From positions 1 to 64,000 of the forward strand of contig NZ_CP082296.1 of NCBI RefSeq assembly GCF_019880205.1: DNA of 64,000 nt, written 5' to 3'. Position numbers and translations under genes: made by a program. Below, one piece after another: positions 26,474-35,410 of the stretch; positions within the stretch are counted from its first letter, which is position 1; every line of letters starts with the position of its first letter. The DNA is from Pantoea alfalfae. GTDB lineage: Bacteria; Pseudomonadota; Gammaproteobacteria; Enterobacterales; Enterobacteriaceae. The notes under the pieces were generated by a model, which was not told the origin of the DNA, made no database searches, and saw only the letters and a program-made list of their open reading frames with translations.

Positions 26474-27271
26474 ATGAGCCTCATGACGACATGGCGGATA
26501 GCGCTGGGCTGGAAAATGTCCCCAAATTTAAAGGGTTACTTCACAAGCTTAGTGAGGATTATCAGCCGTGCCATGAATACCGCTACGCTTATTGAGGTTA
26601 ATCGCTGACAGGTAAGGCTTTTTTAAAATGTAATGACTTCTTACCGGATGAAATCAGGGGTTTTTTATGACAAAACCTTCGTGATAATGACAAAGGGAAT
26701 CTGAATGCTGCTTAGCAATGATCACTCTGTTGCCTGATTCCTGATACATTTATCCGCCATATGTATGTTGTAACTATAAACTGACTTTTTGTTGTGTATC
26801 GCGTGAATTGCGGCGCTGTTCAGTCTGAAGTGAGTTAACTACTGATTGTCAGTTACCGTGCCGCTTATTCCAGAGATGAATTACACACTGGCACGAACTT
26901 ATTACGGCATTAAAAAAGCGAGGCAGATTTAATCCGGTGAGCAATTTTATGGACTATTTCAGCGTATGGCGATCACTATTCTGCTGGTCGCAAGTGAGCG
27001 CTCTGTTGATTACACAAATATGGCGCTCAGCTTATAGTCCAATACCCAGCAGACCGGAATGACGGCACACAGCCCACAGTATAACGCTCACGTTTTAATC
27101 ATATCTATCAGTAATTTATCTGATCCTTAACATGCTATTAATTATAAGATGATAATGATAACTGTTATGGTAATATCCTGTTAACCCTGCCGGAGGCTCA
27201 CTGTTCAGGGCCTCTTTACGCGTCATGTTTAATTTAATTATCAGTAAAACTCTGGCTGGAATGAGGTCCCT
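26474..27271. other. 800-base gene-free, AT-rich spacer
   Basis: This is the divergent upstream region of the formate dehydrogenase and the FixJ-like regulator. No protein-like frame was found on either strand. It contains an inverted repeat TGAGCGC/GCGCTCA at 26995-27001 and 27023-27029 enclosing a partial FNR-like half site (TTGAT), and a GAGGC/GCCTC pair near 27192-27213. It is long for a simple promoter region and might hide a small RNA, but I cannot show one. Confidence 0.4.
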
Positions 27272-27892
27272 ATGAATCCCATCGTATATATTGTTGACGA
27301 CGACGCTGCTGTGACTTCAGCATTACGTAATCTGCTCACCGCCGACGATTACACAGTTATCACGTTTTCATCGGCAGATGATTTTCTGGCTCATGCATTC
27401 ACTCCCCTTCCCTGTTGCCTGATTCTGGATATTAATCTTCCCGGCGCAGATGGATTCGATATCGCACAGGCTTTGCTCGATCGCGGTTACACGATCCCCA
27501 CCATCTTTTTAACCGGTTTCGGGACCATTCCGGTCACAGTGCGGGCGATGAAAACCGGCGCTTATGAGTTTCTGACTAAACCGGTTGATCCCGATCATAT
27601 GTTGCAGGCAGTAGCGGAAGCGTTGCGCATCGCTGAACAAAATATGGCCGCCTCTGAGGAGCGGCGAGAAATATTCCAGCGGCACCAGACCCTGACGCCG
27701 CGTGAAAGCGAGGTGATGCTGCTGGCGATTAGTGGCCTGCTCAATAAGCAGATTGCTGCCGAAATGGGCGTCAGTGAAATTACGGCTAAAGTCCACAAGC
27801 GGCGAGTGATGGAGAAGATGCATGCGCGCTCGCTGACCGATCTGGTGCGTGCGGCTGAGCGGCTCAATATTGATCATACCCGCCGTCGCTAA
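27272..27892 (+). CDS. FixJ-like LuxR-family response regulator
   Basis: In this 206-residue protein residues ~1-120 form a receiver domain with the acidic pair in VDDD, the phosphoacceptor in CLILDINLPG and Lys in LTKPVD. Residues ~140-200 are a LuxR helix-turn-helix (LTPRESEVMLLAISGLLNKQIAAEMGVS). It resembles FixJ/TtrR/StyR regulators paired with PAS-containing kinases. It is convergent with the giant kinase gene, its most likely partner. Confidence 0.9.
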   Translation: MNPIVYIVDDDAAVTSALRNLLTADDYTVITFSSADDFLAHAFTPLPCCLILDINLPGADGFDIAQALLDRGYTIPTIFLTGFGTIPVTVRAMKTGAYEFLTKPVDPDHMLQAVAEALRIAEQNMAASEERREIFQRHQTLTPRESEVMLLAISGLLNKQIAAEMGVSEITAKVHKRRVMEKMHARSLTDLVRAAERLNIDHTRRR

Positions 27893-27920
27893 AGCCACGA
27901 TGTAAAGCTGGCCCGCACGC

Positions 27921-30900
27921 TTATTCCAGTGGCAGTGTAAACCAGAAACGGCTGCCGCCTTCTGGCCGGTTCTCTGCGCCTAACTCTCCGCAGTGCTTTT
28001 TGATGATCCCTTTACTGATGGTTAATCCCATGCCCATGCCGCTTTTCTTGGTGGTGTAGAACGACTCAAAGATCCGGTCACGCACGCCATCAGGCAATCC
28101 GCAACCGCTATCCAGCACCTCAAATCGCAGCGTTTCAGCCGTGGGATTCTCTGAGGTGAGGCGCAGCAGGGCCGCGCGCGGTAAATCATCGGACATGGCA
28201 TCGATAGCATTAATGACCAGATTGAGCAGCACCTGCTGAATCTGAACGCGGTCGCAGAAAATATCTGCCCTGGCCGCCTTGAGTTTCAGTTCCAGTGAAA
28301 TGCCCCGCCGTTCCAGCTCGATCCGGGAGAGCGCCAGAATATCACGGGCAATCAGATGCAGGTTTTCTGGCGCAAAGCTCGGTTCATGATTGCGGGTCAG
28401 CGCCTGCAGACCGCGAATAATCTCTCCGGCACGTTTACCCTCTTTAATGATCTCGTTCAGACTGCTGCTGGCATTTTCCAGCATCAAGGGTTCACGCTTT
28501 AACCAGCGCAGGCTGGCACCCGCGTTAGCCACGATTGACATCAGAGGCTGGTTAATCTCATGGGCGATGGAAGCAGTAAGCTGCCCGACGGTGGTGGCGC
28601 GGCTAACCCGAGCCAGGTCCGCCTGCGCCATACGCGCGCTATCTTCTGCCTGACGCTGTAAAGTGATATCCGAAATGGTGCCGAAATACTCTTTCACCTC
28701 CGGGAAATTGTCCACCGGTTCTCCGATGCCTTTAATATAGCGGCATTCCCCGTCCGGCCTGAGTATACGGAACTCAGCCTGCATACTGCGCCCCTGGCTG
28801 ACGCTAAGCGTGACCAGTTCACTGATGCACGCATGATCATCGGGATGAACGCGGGTGAGAAAGTCAGCCATCGACAGCCCTTTTTGTTCAGCTGGCAGGC
28901 CAAGAATGCGACCATATTCTTCAGAGACCATCATCATGTCCTCTGTCAATTCCCAGCGCCAGGTGCCGGTATGGCTGATCTTCTCGCCGAGCATCAGCGA
29001 GGTTTTACTGGCTCGCAACTGCTTCTCAACCCGCCGCCGATGAGTGTTCTCCTCCAGCAGCTCTGCGTAGAGCCGTGCGTTTTCCAGCGAAACGGCCGCC
29101 TGCGCACTCAGGGTTTTTACTATATGGGAGTGCTCAGCAGTAAACGCGTCGGGCATCAGGCGGTTCTCCAGATAGAGCACCCCGACCATGTTGGCCTGCC
29201 TGAACATCGGGACACACAACACCGCTGCGCCTGAAGCCACCAGATAGGGATCCTGGCTGAAGGGACTGAACGCCTCCGGTTTGCCGGTGCGTATCTCCTG
29301 GCCTGTTCGGATCACCGCTGACAGCACGGATAAAGGCAGGTCGGACGCGAGAGGTCGTTCTTTAACAATCTGCACACGCACCCCCTCTGCCATGCTCTCT
29401 GCCCAGGCCTGCGTCTCCGGCAGATTGCCATCCAGAATCCGGATGAGCCGACAGCGCTGAGCACCGGCCCGCTCCAGCAGCATGCGCATCAGGGTATGTA
29501 TCAACCGATCAAGGTTGATCTCCTCCGTCAGGGCGCGCACGGCGGTCAGCACGCTCTCCATGTCATAGAATGCGGCATCCTGGGTAAACGGAATTGTCGC
29601 CAGTGCGCTGTTTTGCAGCGGCGCGGACAGATGCGGATAGCGCTGCTCCAGCTGGCGCACCATTGCCTGCGCGCCCCAGTTTTCCCAGCTTGCCATTGCC
29701 GCTTTAATCCAGGCATCTGCGGCGGTGTCCAGCTGTAAGGCTTTGCAGCAGCGACCCGCCAGCTGATTCGCCAGCGCATGGATGTGCAGATAGCCCGCCT
29801 GTCTGGAGAGACGAATGGCCTGTTCATACTGCTTCAGAGCGTCGCCCGTGTTGCCCGCCAGACGCGCGCACTCTGCCCTGAGCAGAGCATATTTGTCTGC
29901 AAACAGACCAGGATTGAGGTCAGCCCAGTCAGCAAACTTGTCGAGATGGCCACGCAGCACATTGCTGTCAGCCGCTTCAGGCTGGTGACTCAGTGATAAT
30001 GCGCTGTAGAAATGAAAATCCATCAGATAGATATAAGCGGGCACTGCGCTAATCAGCGGACGAATATCCTCAAAACAGCGCAGCGCCTCCCGGTATTCAG
30101 CCGCAAAGAAATGCGCCATTCCCCGATAGAGACCGTCCCAGAACCGCACCATCGCTTTAGGGCCGGATATCGGCCCCGGCTCACTGCCCGCTACCAGCGG
30201 CAAAGAGGCGACGCGATCCTCTGCCCTGAATCCATTGCTATTACGCAGTTGCATCACCAGTTGCTTCTGCATAACGAGCACGTTCTCGACGTCGGGATAA
30301 TACGATTTGCGGGTAAACGCGAGTCCACGCTCAATGGAGGTCAGCACCGACTCAAGGTGGTCGCCGCGTGTCAGCGTGTTCATGATCTGATGACGCAGCG
30401 AGAGGCAGGCAAAAGAGCGGTCGCCATGCATTACCGCCACGCGAAAGCTTTCGCGGGCACACTCCACGGCGACATCCAGCGGCTGTGTCCAGATCCCTAC
30501 CTGATCCAGTGGCAGCAGCGTGCGTGCTTTGTAGCGGATAAAGTTATGCTCTTCCACCAGCGCACGCGCCACCCGGCCACAGTCATAGCTAAACTGCCAG
30601 GCCTGATAGCGGTCGCCAGTCAGCACGCTGAACCAGGCAAGGCCAAACGCAGAAGCCCCTGTCATGCCCTGGTCCAGCGTCATCTTCAGCATCCGGCAGA
30701 CCAGCATCAGATGCAGCTGCGGGCAGTCGTAGGCGGAAACAAAAATTGTGCTGGCCATCAGGTTCAGCACCGACTCCGTTTCGGCATTGTTGTTCAGCGG
30801 CAGCCGTGAAAAAGCGGTCTGCGGGGAGTCGCCAATCCGCGTTCTGAGCGACAGCCATTCGGCGTCGATCTCCGCGTCATTCGGATTACGGTTGAAATGC

Positions 30901-33461
30901 TCACCAAAAACCGCCAGCCAGGCGAGTGCGGTTTCCAGTGCCAGATGATTGTCAGACTGGCGCATATGAATTTCAGCAGAGAGACAGGCAGCCCTGGATT
31001 TTTCACTGAGCGTTCCCGGCTCACGCAGCAGTCGGGTGCAGAGCGATTGTGCGTTGCTGAGATTACCGTGCAGAAACTCGCACTCCGCCTCATCAAGACC
31101 CAGCATAAAGTCATTGCCGGTCACCATCCGCTGGCTAAGTCGCTGGGCGGTGCGCAGATAGCGCAGCGCCGAGAGATAGTCCCCCGCACGTTTCGCTCCC
31201 TGTGCAGCGCGCAGACAGAGCGGATAATACCGCTCACGCTCTGCGACACTCAGCGGCAGTTCAGCAATCATGCCAATGTGATAAACCGCGCGGAACAGTG
31301 TTTCACCGTTATCCGCCGTCACCACCGCGTCTGACAGCCATGCCGCCGCCTGCTGATGAAGATGCTGTTGCTGCCGGCGGTCGGGCAGCGAAAATGCCGC
31401 GTTGTGAACCCGATCGTGGGTAAAGGCGTAGTTACCGCCCGTCAGGGTGATAAAACGACCACTGACTGCCGGTTCAAGCTGCTGCTGAAGCCGTTTAACA
31501 GGGGTTCCGCTGATATGACTTATCAGGGAGAGTTCGCCGCTGGCGCCCAGGCAGGCCAGATCGCCCAGCAGCTGCCGCGTTATCTCCGGCATCCGTACCA
31601 GCTGATTCAGCACCAGCGTTGCCACATTGTCGGTGTACTGACGCGTACTCAGTGTCTGGCTGTCGTAATGCCATTTCAGCGGGTTCTGACGAAAGTAAAT
31701 GACCCCATCGTCCACCGCCTGACGAAAGAACTCCTGCACAGAGAGTGGATTGCCGCCGGTTTTGTCGAAAATAATCTGTGCCAGTTCGCGATGGCCGCCG
31801 GGACGGGTATGCAGCCTCCCCGCCAGCCAGCGACCGATACTTTTCACGCTGAGCGGCTGTGGCGTCAGCGCCACGGCCCGCGCCGCGGATTCTCTGATCC
31901 GCTGTAGAAAACCGGCAATCATCGGACAGGGCATTGATTCACCCTCCCGGAAAGCGAGCACCAGCATAAAAGGCAGATGTTCACTACGAATAATCAGCGT
32001 TTCCAGCAGTTGCAGCGTGGCATTATCTGCCCAGTGAACATCATCAATCAGCATCACCAGCGGGCGACCCGGCGTGGCAAAAGCCTCAATCAGCGCACAC
32101 GCCATCTGGTTAAACTGCTCGCGGGCGTCCGGAGCATGGCGCACCACGGGCGGCAATGTCCGGATATTCAGCAGCTGTTTTAATTCGGGTACCAGTTCAA
32201 TGGCTAAATCGGTATACCCGCCCAGTAACCGCAACAGTCGCCCCCGCCATTTGCTGACTTCCGGGGCGGACAAACCCAGCAGATAGAGCGTGACCGTGCG
32301 AAACGCGGAGGCGATTGAGGCATAGGGGGCGACTGGCGAATGCTGATCGGCCTTGCTGGCGGCCAGCAGAATCTGTCGGTGCTGCAGGTTTTTCAGTGCG
32401 GAGGCGATAATGGCAGACTTCCCGGAGCCGGGCGCACCGCTCAGCATCACCAGGCTCTGCGTGCCGCTGCGGTTGACCGCCTCAAGCGTGGTCAGTAACA
32501 GGCGCGCCTGCGGATGCTGCGTGAACAGCGTTTCGGGCCGGAAACTGCTGCTGAACCGCTCCTGCAAACCGGGCGTAAACGGCGCAATGGTGTTTTCCGC
32601 TGAGAGGGTTGCCTGACAACGGCGCAGATCGGCCATCAGTCCCTGCACGGTCTGATACCCCTCTGCGGGCGACTTTGCCAGCAGGCGCAACAGAATCACC
32701 GAGAGCATCGGCGGCACATCCTCTCTGACCTGTTCGGCGGGACGGGGGGCGGTAGCAATGTGATGATGAATCCACTCTGCTTCACCCGCTTCTGCTGATC
32801 CAAACGGCAGTCTGCCGGTCAGGTACTCATACAGCACCACACCCAGGCTGTAGAGATCGCTGAGGCTGCTGACGGGATGCGGTGTGCGACCGGTATGCTC
32901 AGGAGACATATAGGCCAGCGTACCGCCTGAGGCGCGCAGGCTGGTTTTGTCCGCCGACTGCGCTGCCAGCGAGGCCAGTCCAAATCCGCCCAGGCGGAAG
33001 CGCTCATCGTCAGTGACAAAAAAGTGACCCGGCTTGATATCCCCATGCACGATACCCTGATGATGCGCCTGACCGAGCGTGTGGCAGAGCTGCAATGCCA
33101 CCTGCAGGAAGTCGGCGATGTTTTCAGGTGGAGTGGCGAGATTGTGAGCCAGAGTACGAAACGGAAAGCAAGGATAAATCAGGGCATACCGATTGTGATA
33201 ACGGGTGGTGCCGGTGGCGGTGATTGCCCAGCGCGGTGAAAGATAGCCCGCCAGCGCACGCTCATTTTTAAGTCGCTGCGTCGCCTGAAAGGTGACCTCG
33301 TCACTTTGACCCGTAGCGATAATCAGGGATTCACCAGAGTGGCAGCGCGCCAGTATCCAGAGCAGGCAGCCATCCTGCGCCAGCGGTGTCAGCGTGTCGA
33401 AGTGGTCAATCGCGATCCCTGCGTCGTCACCTTCCTGGACATTAACTGAAAGCATGCTCAT
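27921..33461 (-). CDS. Giant Ser/Thr-kinase-like / AAA ATPase / GAF-PAS sensor histidine kinase
   Basis: This ~1846-residue soluble protein has, in order: a Ser/Thr kinase-like domain (~20-285), an AAA/NACHT-like ATPase (Walker A SGAPGSGKS ~342-349; Walker B LVMLIDDVHWAD), a long helical repeat region (~700-1250), GAF (~1290-1440), PAS (~1470-1595), HisKA with His1634 (SIAHEINQP) and HATPase (NLVINAID, DSGCGLP, GMGMGLTISKG). The FixL-like end should phosphorylate a FixJ-type partner. The kinase-like domain keeps HGDIKP but reads GFG where DFG is expected, so its activity is doubtful. The start at 33461 follows GGGGAG and overlaps the upstream receiver gene's stop (TGATG). Confidence 0.9.
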   Translation of the reverse strand: MSMLSVNVQEGDDAGIAIDHFDTLTPLAQDGCLLWILARCHSGESLIIATGQSDEVTFQATQRLKNERALAGYLSPRWAITATGTTRYHNRYALIYPCFPFRTLAHNLATPPENIADFLQVALQLCHTLGQAHHQGIVHGDIKPGHFFVTDDERFRLGGFGLASLAAQSADKTSLRASGGTLAYMSPEHTGRTPHPVSSLSDLYSLGVVLYEYLTGRLPFGSAEAGEAEWIHHHIATAPRPAEQVREDVPPMLSVILLRLLAKSPAEGYQTVQGLMADLRRCQATLSAENTIAPFTPGLQERFSSSFRPETLFTQHPQARLLLTTLEAVNRSGTQSLVMLSGAPGSGKSAIIASALKNLQHRQILLAASKADQHSPVAPYASIASAFRTVTLYLLGLSAPEVSKWRGRLLRLLGGYTDLAIELVPELKQLLNIRTLPPVVRHAPDAREQFNQMACALIEAFATPGRPLVMLIDDVHWADNATLQLLETLIIRSEHLPFMLVLAFREGESMPCPMIAGFLQRIRESAARAVALTPQPLSVKSIGRWLAGRLHTRPGGHRELAQIIFDKTGGNPLSVQEFFRQAVDDGVIYFRQNPLKWHYDSQTLSTRQYTDNVATLVLNQLVRMPEITRQLLGDLACLGASGELSLISHISGTPVKRLQQQLEPAVSGRFITLTGGNYAFTHDRVHNAAFSLPDRRQQQHLHQQAAAWLSDAVVTADNGETLFRAVYHIGMIAELPLSVAERERYYPLCLRAAQGAKRAGDYLSALRYLRTAQRLSQRMVTGNDFMLGLDEAECEFLHGNLSNAQSLCTRLLREPGTLSEKSRAACLSAEIHMRQSDNHLALETALAWLAVFGEHFNRNPNDAEIDAEWLSLRTRIGDSPQTAFSRLPLNNNAETESVLNLMASTIFVSAYDCPQLHLMLVCRMLKMTLDQGMTGASAFGLAWFSVLTGDRYQAWQFSYDCGRVARALVEEHNFIRYKARTLLPLDQVGIWTQPLDVAVECARESFRVAVMHGDRSFACLSLRHQIMNTLTRGDHLESVLTSIERGLAFTRKSYYPDVENVLVMQKQLVMQLRNSNGFRAEDRVASLPLVAGSEPGPISGPKAMVRFWDGLYRGMAHFFAAEYREALRCFEDIRPLISAVPAYIYLMDFHFYSALSLSHQPEAADSNVLRGHLDKFADWADLNPGLFADKYALLRAECARLAGNTGDALKQYEQAIRLSRQAGYLHIHALANQLAGRCCKALQLDTAADAWIKAAMASWENWGAQAMVRQLEQRYPHLSAPLQNSALATIPFTQDAAFYDMESVLTAVRALTEEINLDRLIHTLMRMLLERAGAQRCRLIRILDGNLPETQAWAESMAEGVRVQIVKERPLASDLPLSVLSAVIRTGQEIRTGKPEAFSPFSQDPYLVASGAAVLCVPMFRQANMVGVLYLENRLMPDAFTAEHSHIVKTLSAQAAVSLENARLYAELLEENTHRRRVEKQLRASKTSLMLGEKISHTGTWRWELTEDMMMVSEEYGRILGLPAEQKGLSMADFLTRVHPDDHACISELVTLSVSQGRSMQAEFRILRPDGECRYIKGIGEPVDNFPEVKEYFGTISDITLQRQAEDSARMAQADLARVSRATTVGQLTASIAHEINQPLMSIVANAGASLRWLKREPLMLENASSSLNEIIKEGKRAGEIIRGLQALTRNHEPSFAPENLHLIARDILALSRIELERRGISLELKLKAARADIFCDRVQIQQVLLNLVINAIDAMSDDLPRAALLRLTSENPTAETLRFEVLDSGCGLPDGVRDRIFESFYTTKKSGMGMGLTISKGIIKKHCGELGAENRPEGGSRFWFTLPLE

Positions 33462-33844
33462 CAGCGGGCTTCTCCCCTGGATAACTCGCAACGGATCAGT
33501 GCCAGCAGCGTATCAACATCAATGGGCTTTCGCAAAAACGTGACCGCCCCCAGGGCGATGGCATACCACAGTGTTGTTTCTTCCAGATCTGCTGAGATAA
33601 AGATGACCGGGGGCAGCTCTGTCTGCTGTTTCAGGAGGACAAATAGCTCAAAACCGGACATGCCCTTGAGTCCGACATCAATAATCAGCAAGCCCGCCTC
33701 TGAAAGGGCATTGTCATCGCTCAGGAGCGCCTCACCGGACTCATATAAGCGCGTCGGGTAGCCGTCTGAGTGCAACAGATTGCTCAGTCCACTGCGGACC
33801 GCGCGTTCATCATCAACAATGATAATACGCTGTGACAGCGCCAT
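33461..33844 (-). CDS. Single-domain response regulator (receiver only)
   Basis: This 127-residue CheY-like receiver has VDDE acids, the phosphoacceptor in LLIIDVGLKG, a Ser in FISADLEE and Lys in LRKPID. It has no output domain. Its stop overlaps the start of the giant kinase, so it is co-translated with it. It may act as a phosphate sink or relay between the kinase and the LuxR-type regulator at 27272. Confidence 0.88.
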   Translation of the reverse strand: MALSQRIIIVDDERAVRSGLSNLLHSDGYPTRLYESGEALLSDDNALSEAGLLIIDVGLKGMSGFELFVLLKQQTELPPVIFISADLEETTLWYAIALGAVTFLRKPIDVDTLLALIRCELSRGEAR

Positions 33845-33887
33845 GCAGTTATTCTCCGGAACGCCTCACTGTGCGGTACGCGAGGAT

Positions 33888-34142
33888 TTAAGGGGTGTTA
33901 TCGCCATCGGGTGGCGGTGTCCCACTGATTTTTGGCACACACTCATGGCGAAACCACTTCAGCGTCACCGGCTGACGGCGAAGCAGACGCTTAGCCAGCG
34001 GAATGATCTGTTCCCCCACCAGCATGCCGAACAGCCCCACCAGTGCAATAATCGGCGGAGCCGGAGAGTTGACGTTAATCAGCGCATAGATTACCCCGGC
34101 AAGCAGGCCCACCGCGAGAGAAATGATGTAGGATTTCAACAT
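33888..34142 (-). CDS. XapX-domain membrane protein (copy A)
   Basis: This 84-residue protein has two membrane helices and the XapX core (SLAVGLLAGVIYALINVNSPAPPIIALVGLFGM, residues ~8-41), plus a 30-residue charged tail lacking in its neighbour. It lies 2 bases after the similar gene at 34145. The family has no known biochemical role. It sits between the receiver/kinase genes and the hydrolase gene in the same orientation. Confidence 0.82.
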   Translation of the reverse strand: MLKSYIISLAVGLLAGVIYALINVNSPAPPIIALVGLFGMLVGEQIIPLAKRLLRRQPVTLKWFRHECVPKISGTPPPDGDNTP

Positions 34143-34144
34143 GT

Positions 34145-34366
34145 TCAGCTTGTCCGCAACAGGTATGTTTCAGGCTGAGCGTTGTGCGGCTGAAGGACGG
34201 TCGCATGCGCTGCTGGAATAACCGCCTGCATCAGCGCCCCGCCCAGTAACATTCCCAGCAGGCCCACCAGCGCAATCGCGGGCGGAGCGGGTGAACGTAC
34301 TTTAAGCAGGCCATAAAACAGGCCAATCAACACCCCTGCTGCCAGGGAAAGAAGTAAAGGATTCAT
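34145..34366 (-). CDS. XapX-domain membrane protein (copy B)
   Basis: This 73-residue protein has the same two-helix core as its downstream neighbour (AAGVLIGLFYGLLKVRSPA). It differs in its C-terminus, which suggests a heteromer or an old duplication. Function is unknown. It is encoded between a YcaC-like hydrolase and the other XapX gene. Confidence 0.82.
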   Translation of the reverse strand: MNPLLLSLAAGVLIGLFYGLLKVRSPAPPAIALVGLLGMLLGGALMQAVIPAAHATVLQPHNAQPETYLLRTS

Positions 34367-34428
34367 GACCGGACTCCTGTGCTGCCCGTCTGCTGACCGG
34401 CAGCGCGTGCCGATCAGCAGAGCGACCC

Positions 34429-35121
34429 TTAGCGGACCGGCGCGTGAACCGGTGCCAGAGTACGGTGTTCGCTTTTCTGACGTGATGGCGCTTTATGCAC
34501 CATGGTGTAGGCGTAATCCACACCAATGCCATAGGCACCTGAATGCTCTTTGGCAATATTCATCACCGCATCGTAAGTGTCACGGTTGGCCCAGTCACGC
34601 TGCCACTCCAGCATCACCTGTTGCCAGGTCACCGGCACGACACCCGCCTGAATCATGCGCTGCATTGCGTAGTCGTGCGCTTCTTTGGTGGTGCCGCCTG
34701 ACGCGTCGGCCACCATATAGATTTCGTAGTCGCCTTCCAGCATCGCGCACAGGGCAAAGCTGTTGTTGCACACTTCCGTCCAGAGACCGGACACCACCAC
34801 TTTTTTCTTGCCGTTCGCTGCCAGCGCATCACGCACTTTCTGGTCATCCCAGGAGTTCATTGAGCTGCGCTCCAGAATGTCCTGACCAGGAAAGACATCC
34901 AGCAGTTCCGGATAAGTGTGACCCGAGAAGCTTTCGGTTTCGACCGTGGTGATGATGGTCGGGATGTTGAAGACTTTTGCCGCCTTCGCCAGCGCAACGG
35001 TGTTGTTTTTCAGCACCTGGCGGTCAATCGACTGCACACCAAAGGCCATCTGCGGCTGCTGGTCGATGAAGATAATCTGGCTGTTATGTGGCGTGAGGAC
35101 TTCAAGCTTTGCGTTGGACAT
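34429..35121 (-). CDS. YcaC-like isochorismatase-family hydrolase
   Basis: This ~230-residue cysteine hydrolase has IIFIDQQPQMAFG (Asp near residue 20), a Lys in the middle segment and the nucleophilic Cys in VSGLWTEVCNNSFA, followed by AMLEGDYEIYMVADASGGT as in YcaC. The substrate of this group is unsettled. GGTGA precedes the ATG at 35121; a longer frame to 35175 has no ribosome site. It is divergent from the amidohydrolase operon across ~290 bases. Confidence 0.85.
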   Translation of the reverse strand: MSNAKLEVLTPHNSQIIFIDQQPQMAFGVQSIDRQVLKNNTVALAKAAKVFNIPTIITTVETESFSGHTYPELLDVFPGQDILERSSMNSWDDQKVRDALAANGKKKVVVSGLWTEVCNNSFALCAMLEGDYEIYMVADASGGTTKEAHDYAMQRMIQAGVVPVTWQQVMLEWQRDWANRDTYDAVMNIAKEHSGAYGIGVDYAYTMVHKAPSRQKSEHRTLAPVHAPVR

Positions 35122-35271
35122 GCGTTCACCCATAGAGGTTAAGTAACGGAATTTCCGCCAACTGGCGCGGAGCAAAAAGACGGTCAGGACAGGTTTATTA
35201 ATCCTGCTGCTGACTTGTCTGGTCGCAGTGTAGGGCCAGGTGACACGGCAAACTATTATCTCTGCGTATAA

Positions 35272-35287
35272 CTATACGAAGGTATAG
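35272..35287. promoter_or_regulatory. Palindrome in the hydrolase/amidohydrolase divergent region
   Basis: CTATAC (35272-35277) and GTATAG (35282-35287) form a perfect 6+6 inverted repeat around GAAG, in an AT-rich patch with further TATAACTA-like repeats. It lies between the divergent hydrolase and amidohydrolase genes, where a shared operator for the local LuxR-type regulator would be expected. No experimental match is known to me. Confidence 0.35.
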
Positions 35288-35410
35288 GTATCCCTCTGTA
35301 TAACTAGACGACCCATCAGCCCGCTCACCATAATCCGGCTTATTCGTGCCCTGCTTATTGCGGCACTTCCTGTCCCGCGCTGAGTCGGACAACCCCGTTG
35401 AGGAGGATCT

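Noticed and set aside
28833..33239. Many long frames opposite the giant kinase gene
   Set aside because: They are codon-bias shadows of a GC-rich coding strand; none has a ribosome site or domain.
35268..35325. Resemblance to a loxP arm (CTATACGAAG)
   Set aside because: Only about ten bases match, and there is no second arm or spacer; chance in an AT-rich palindrome.
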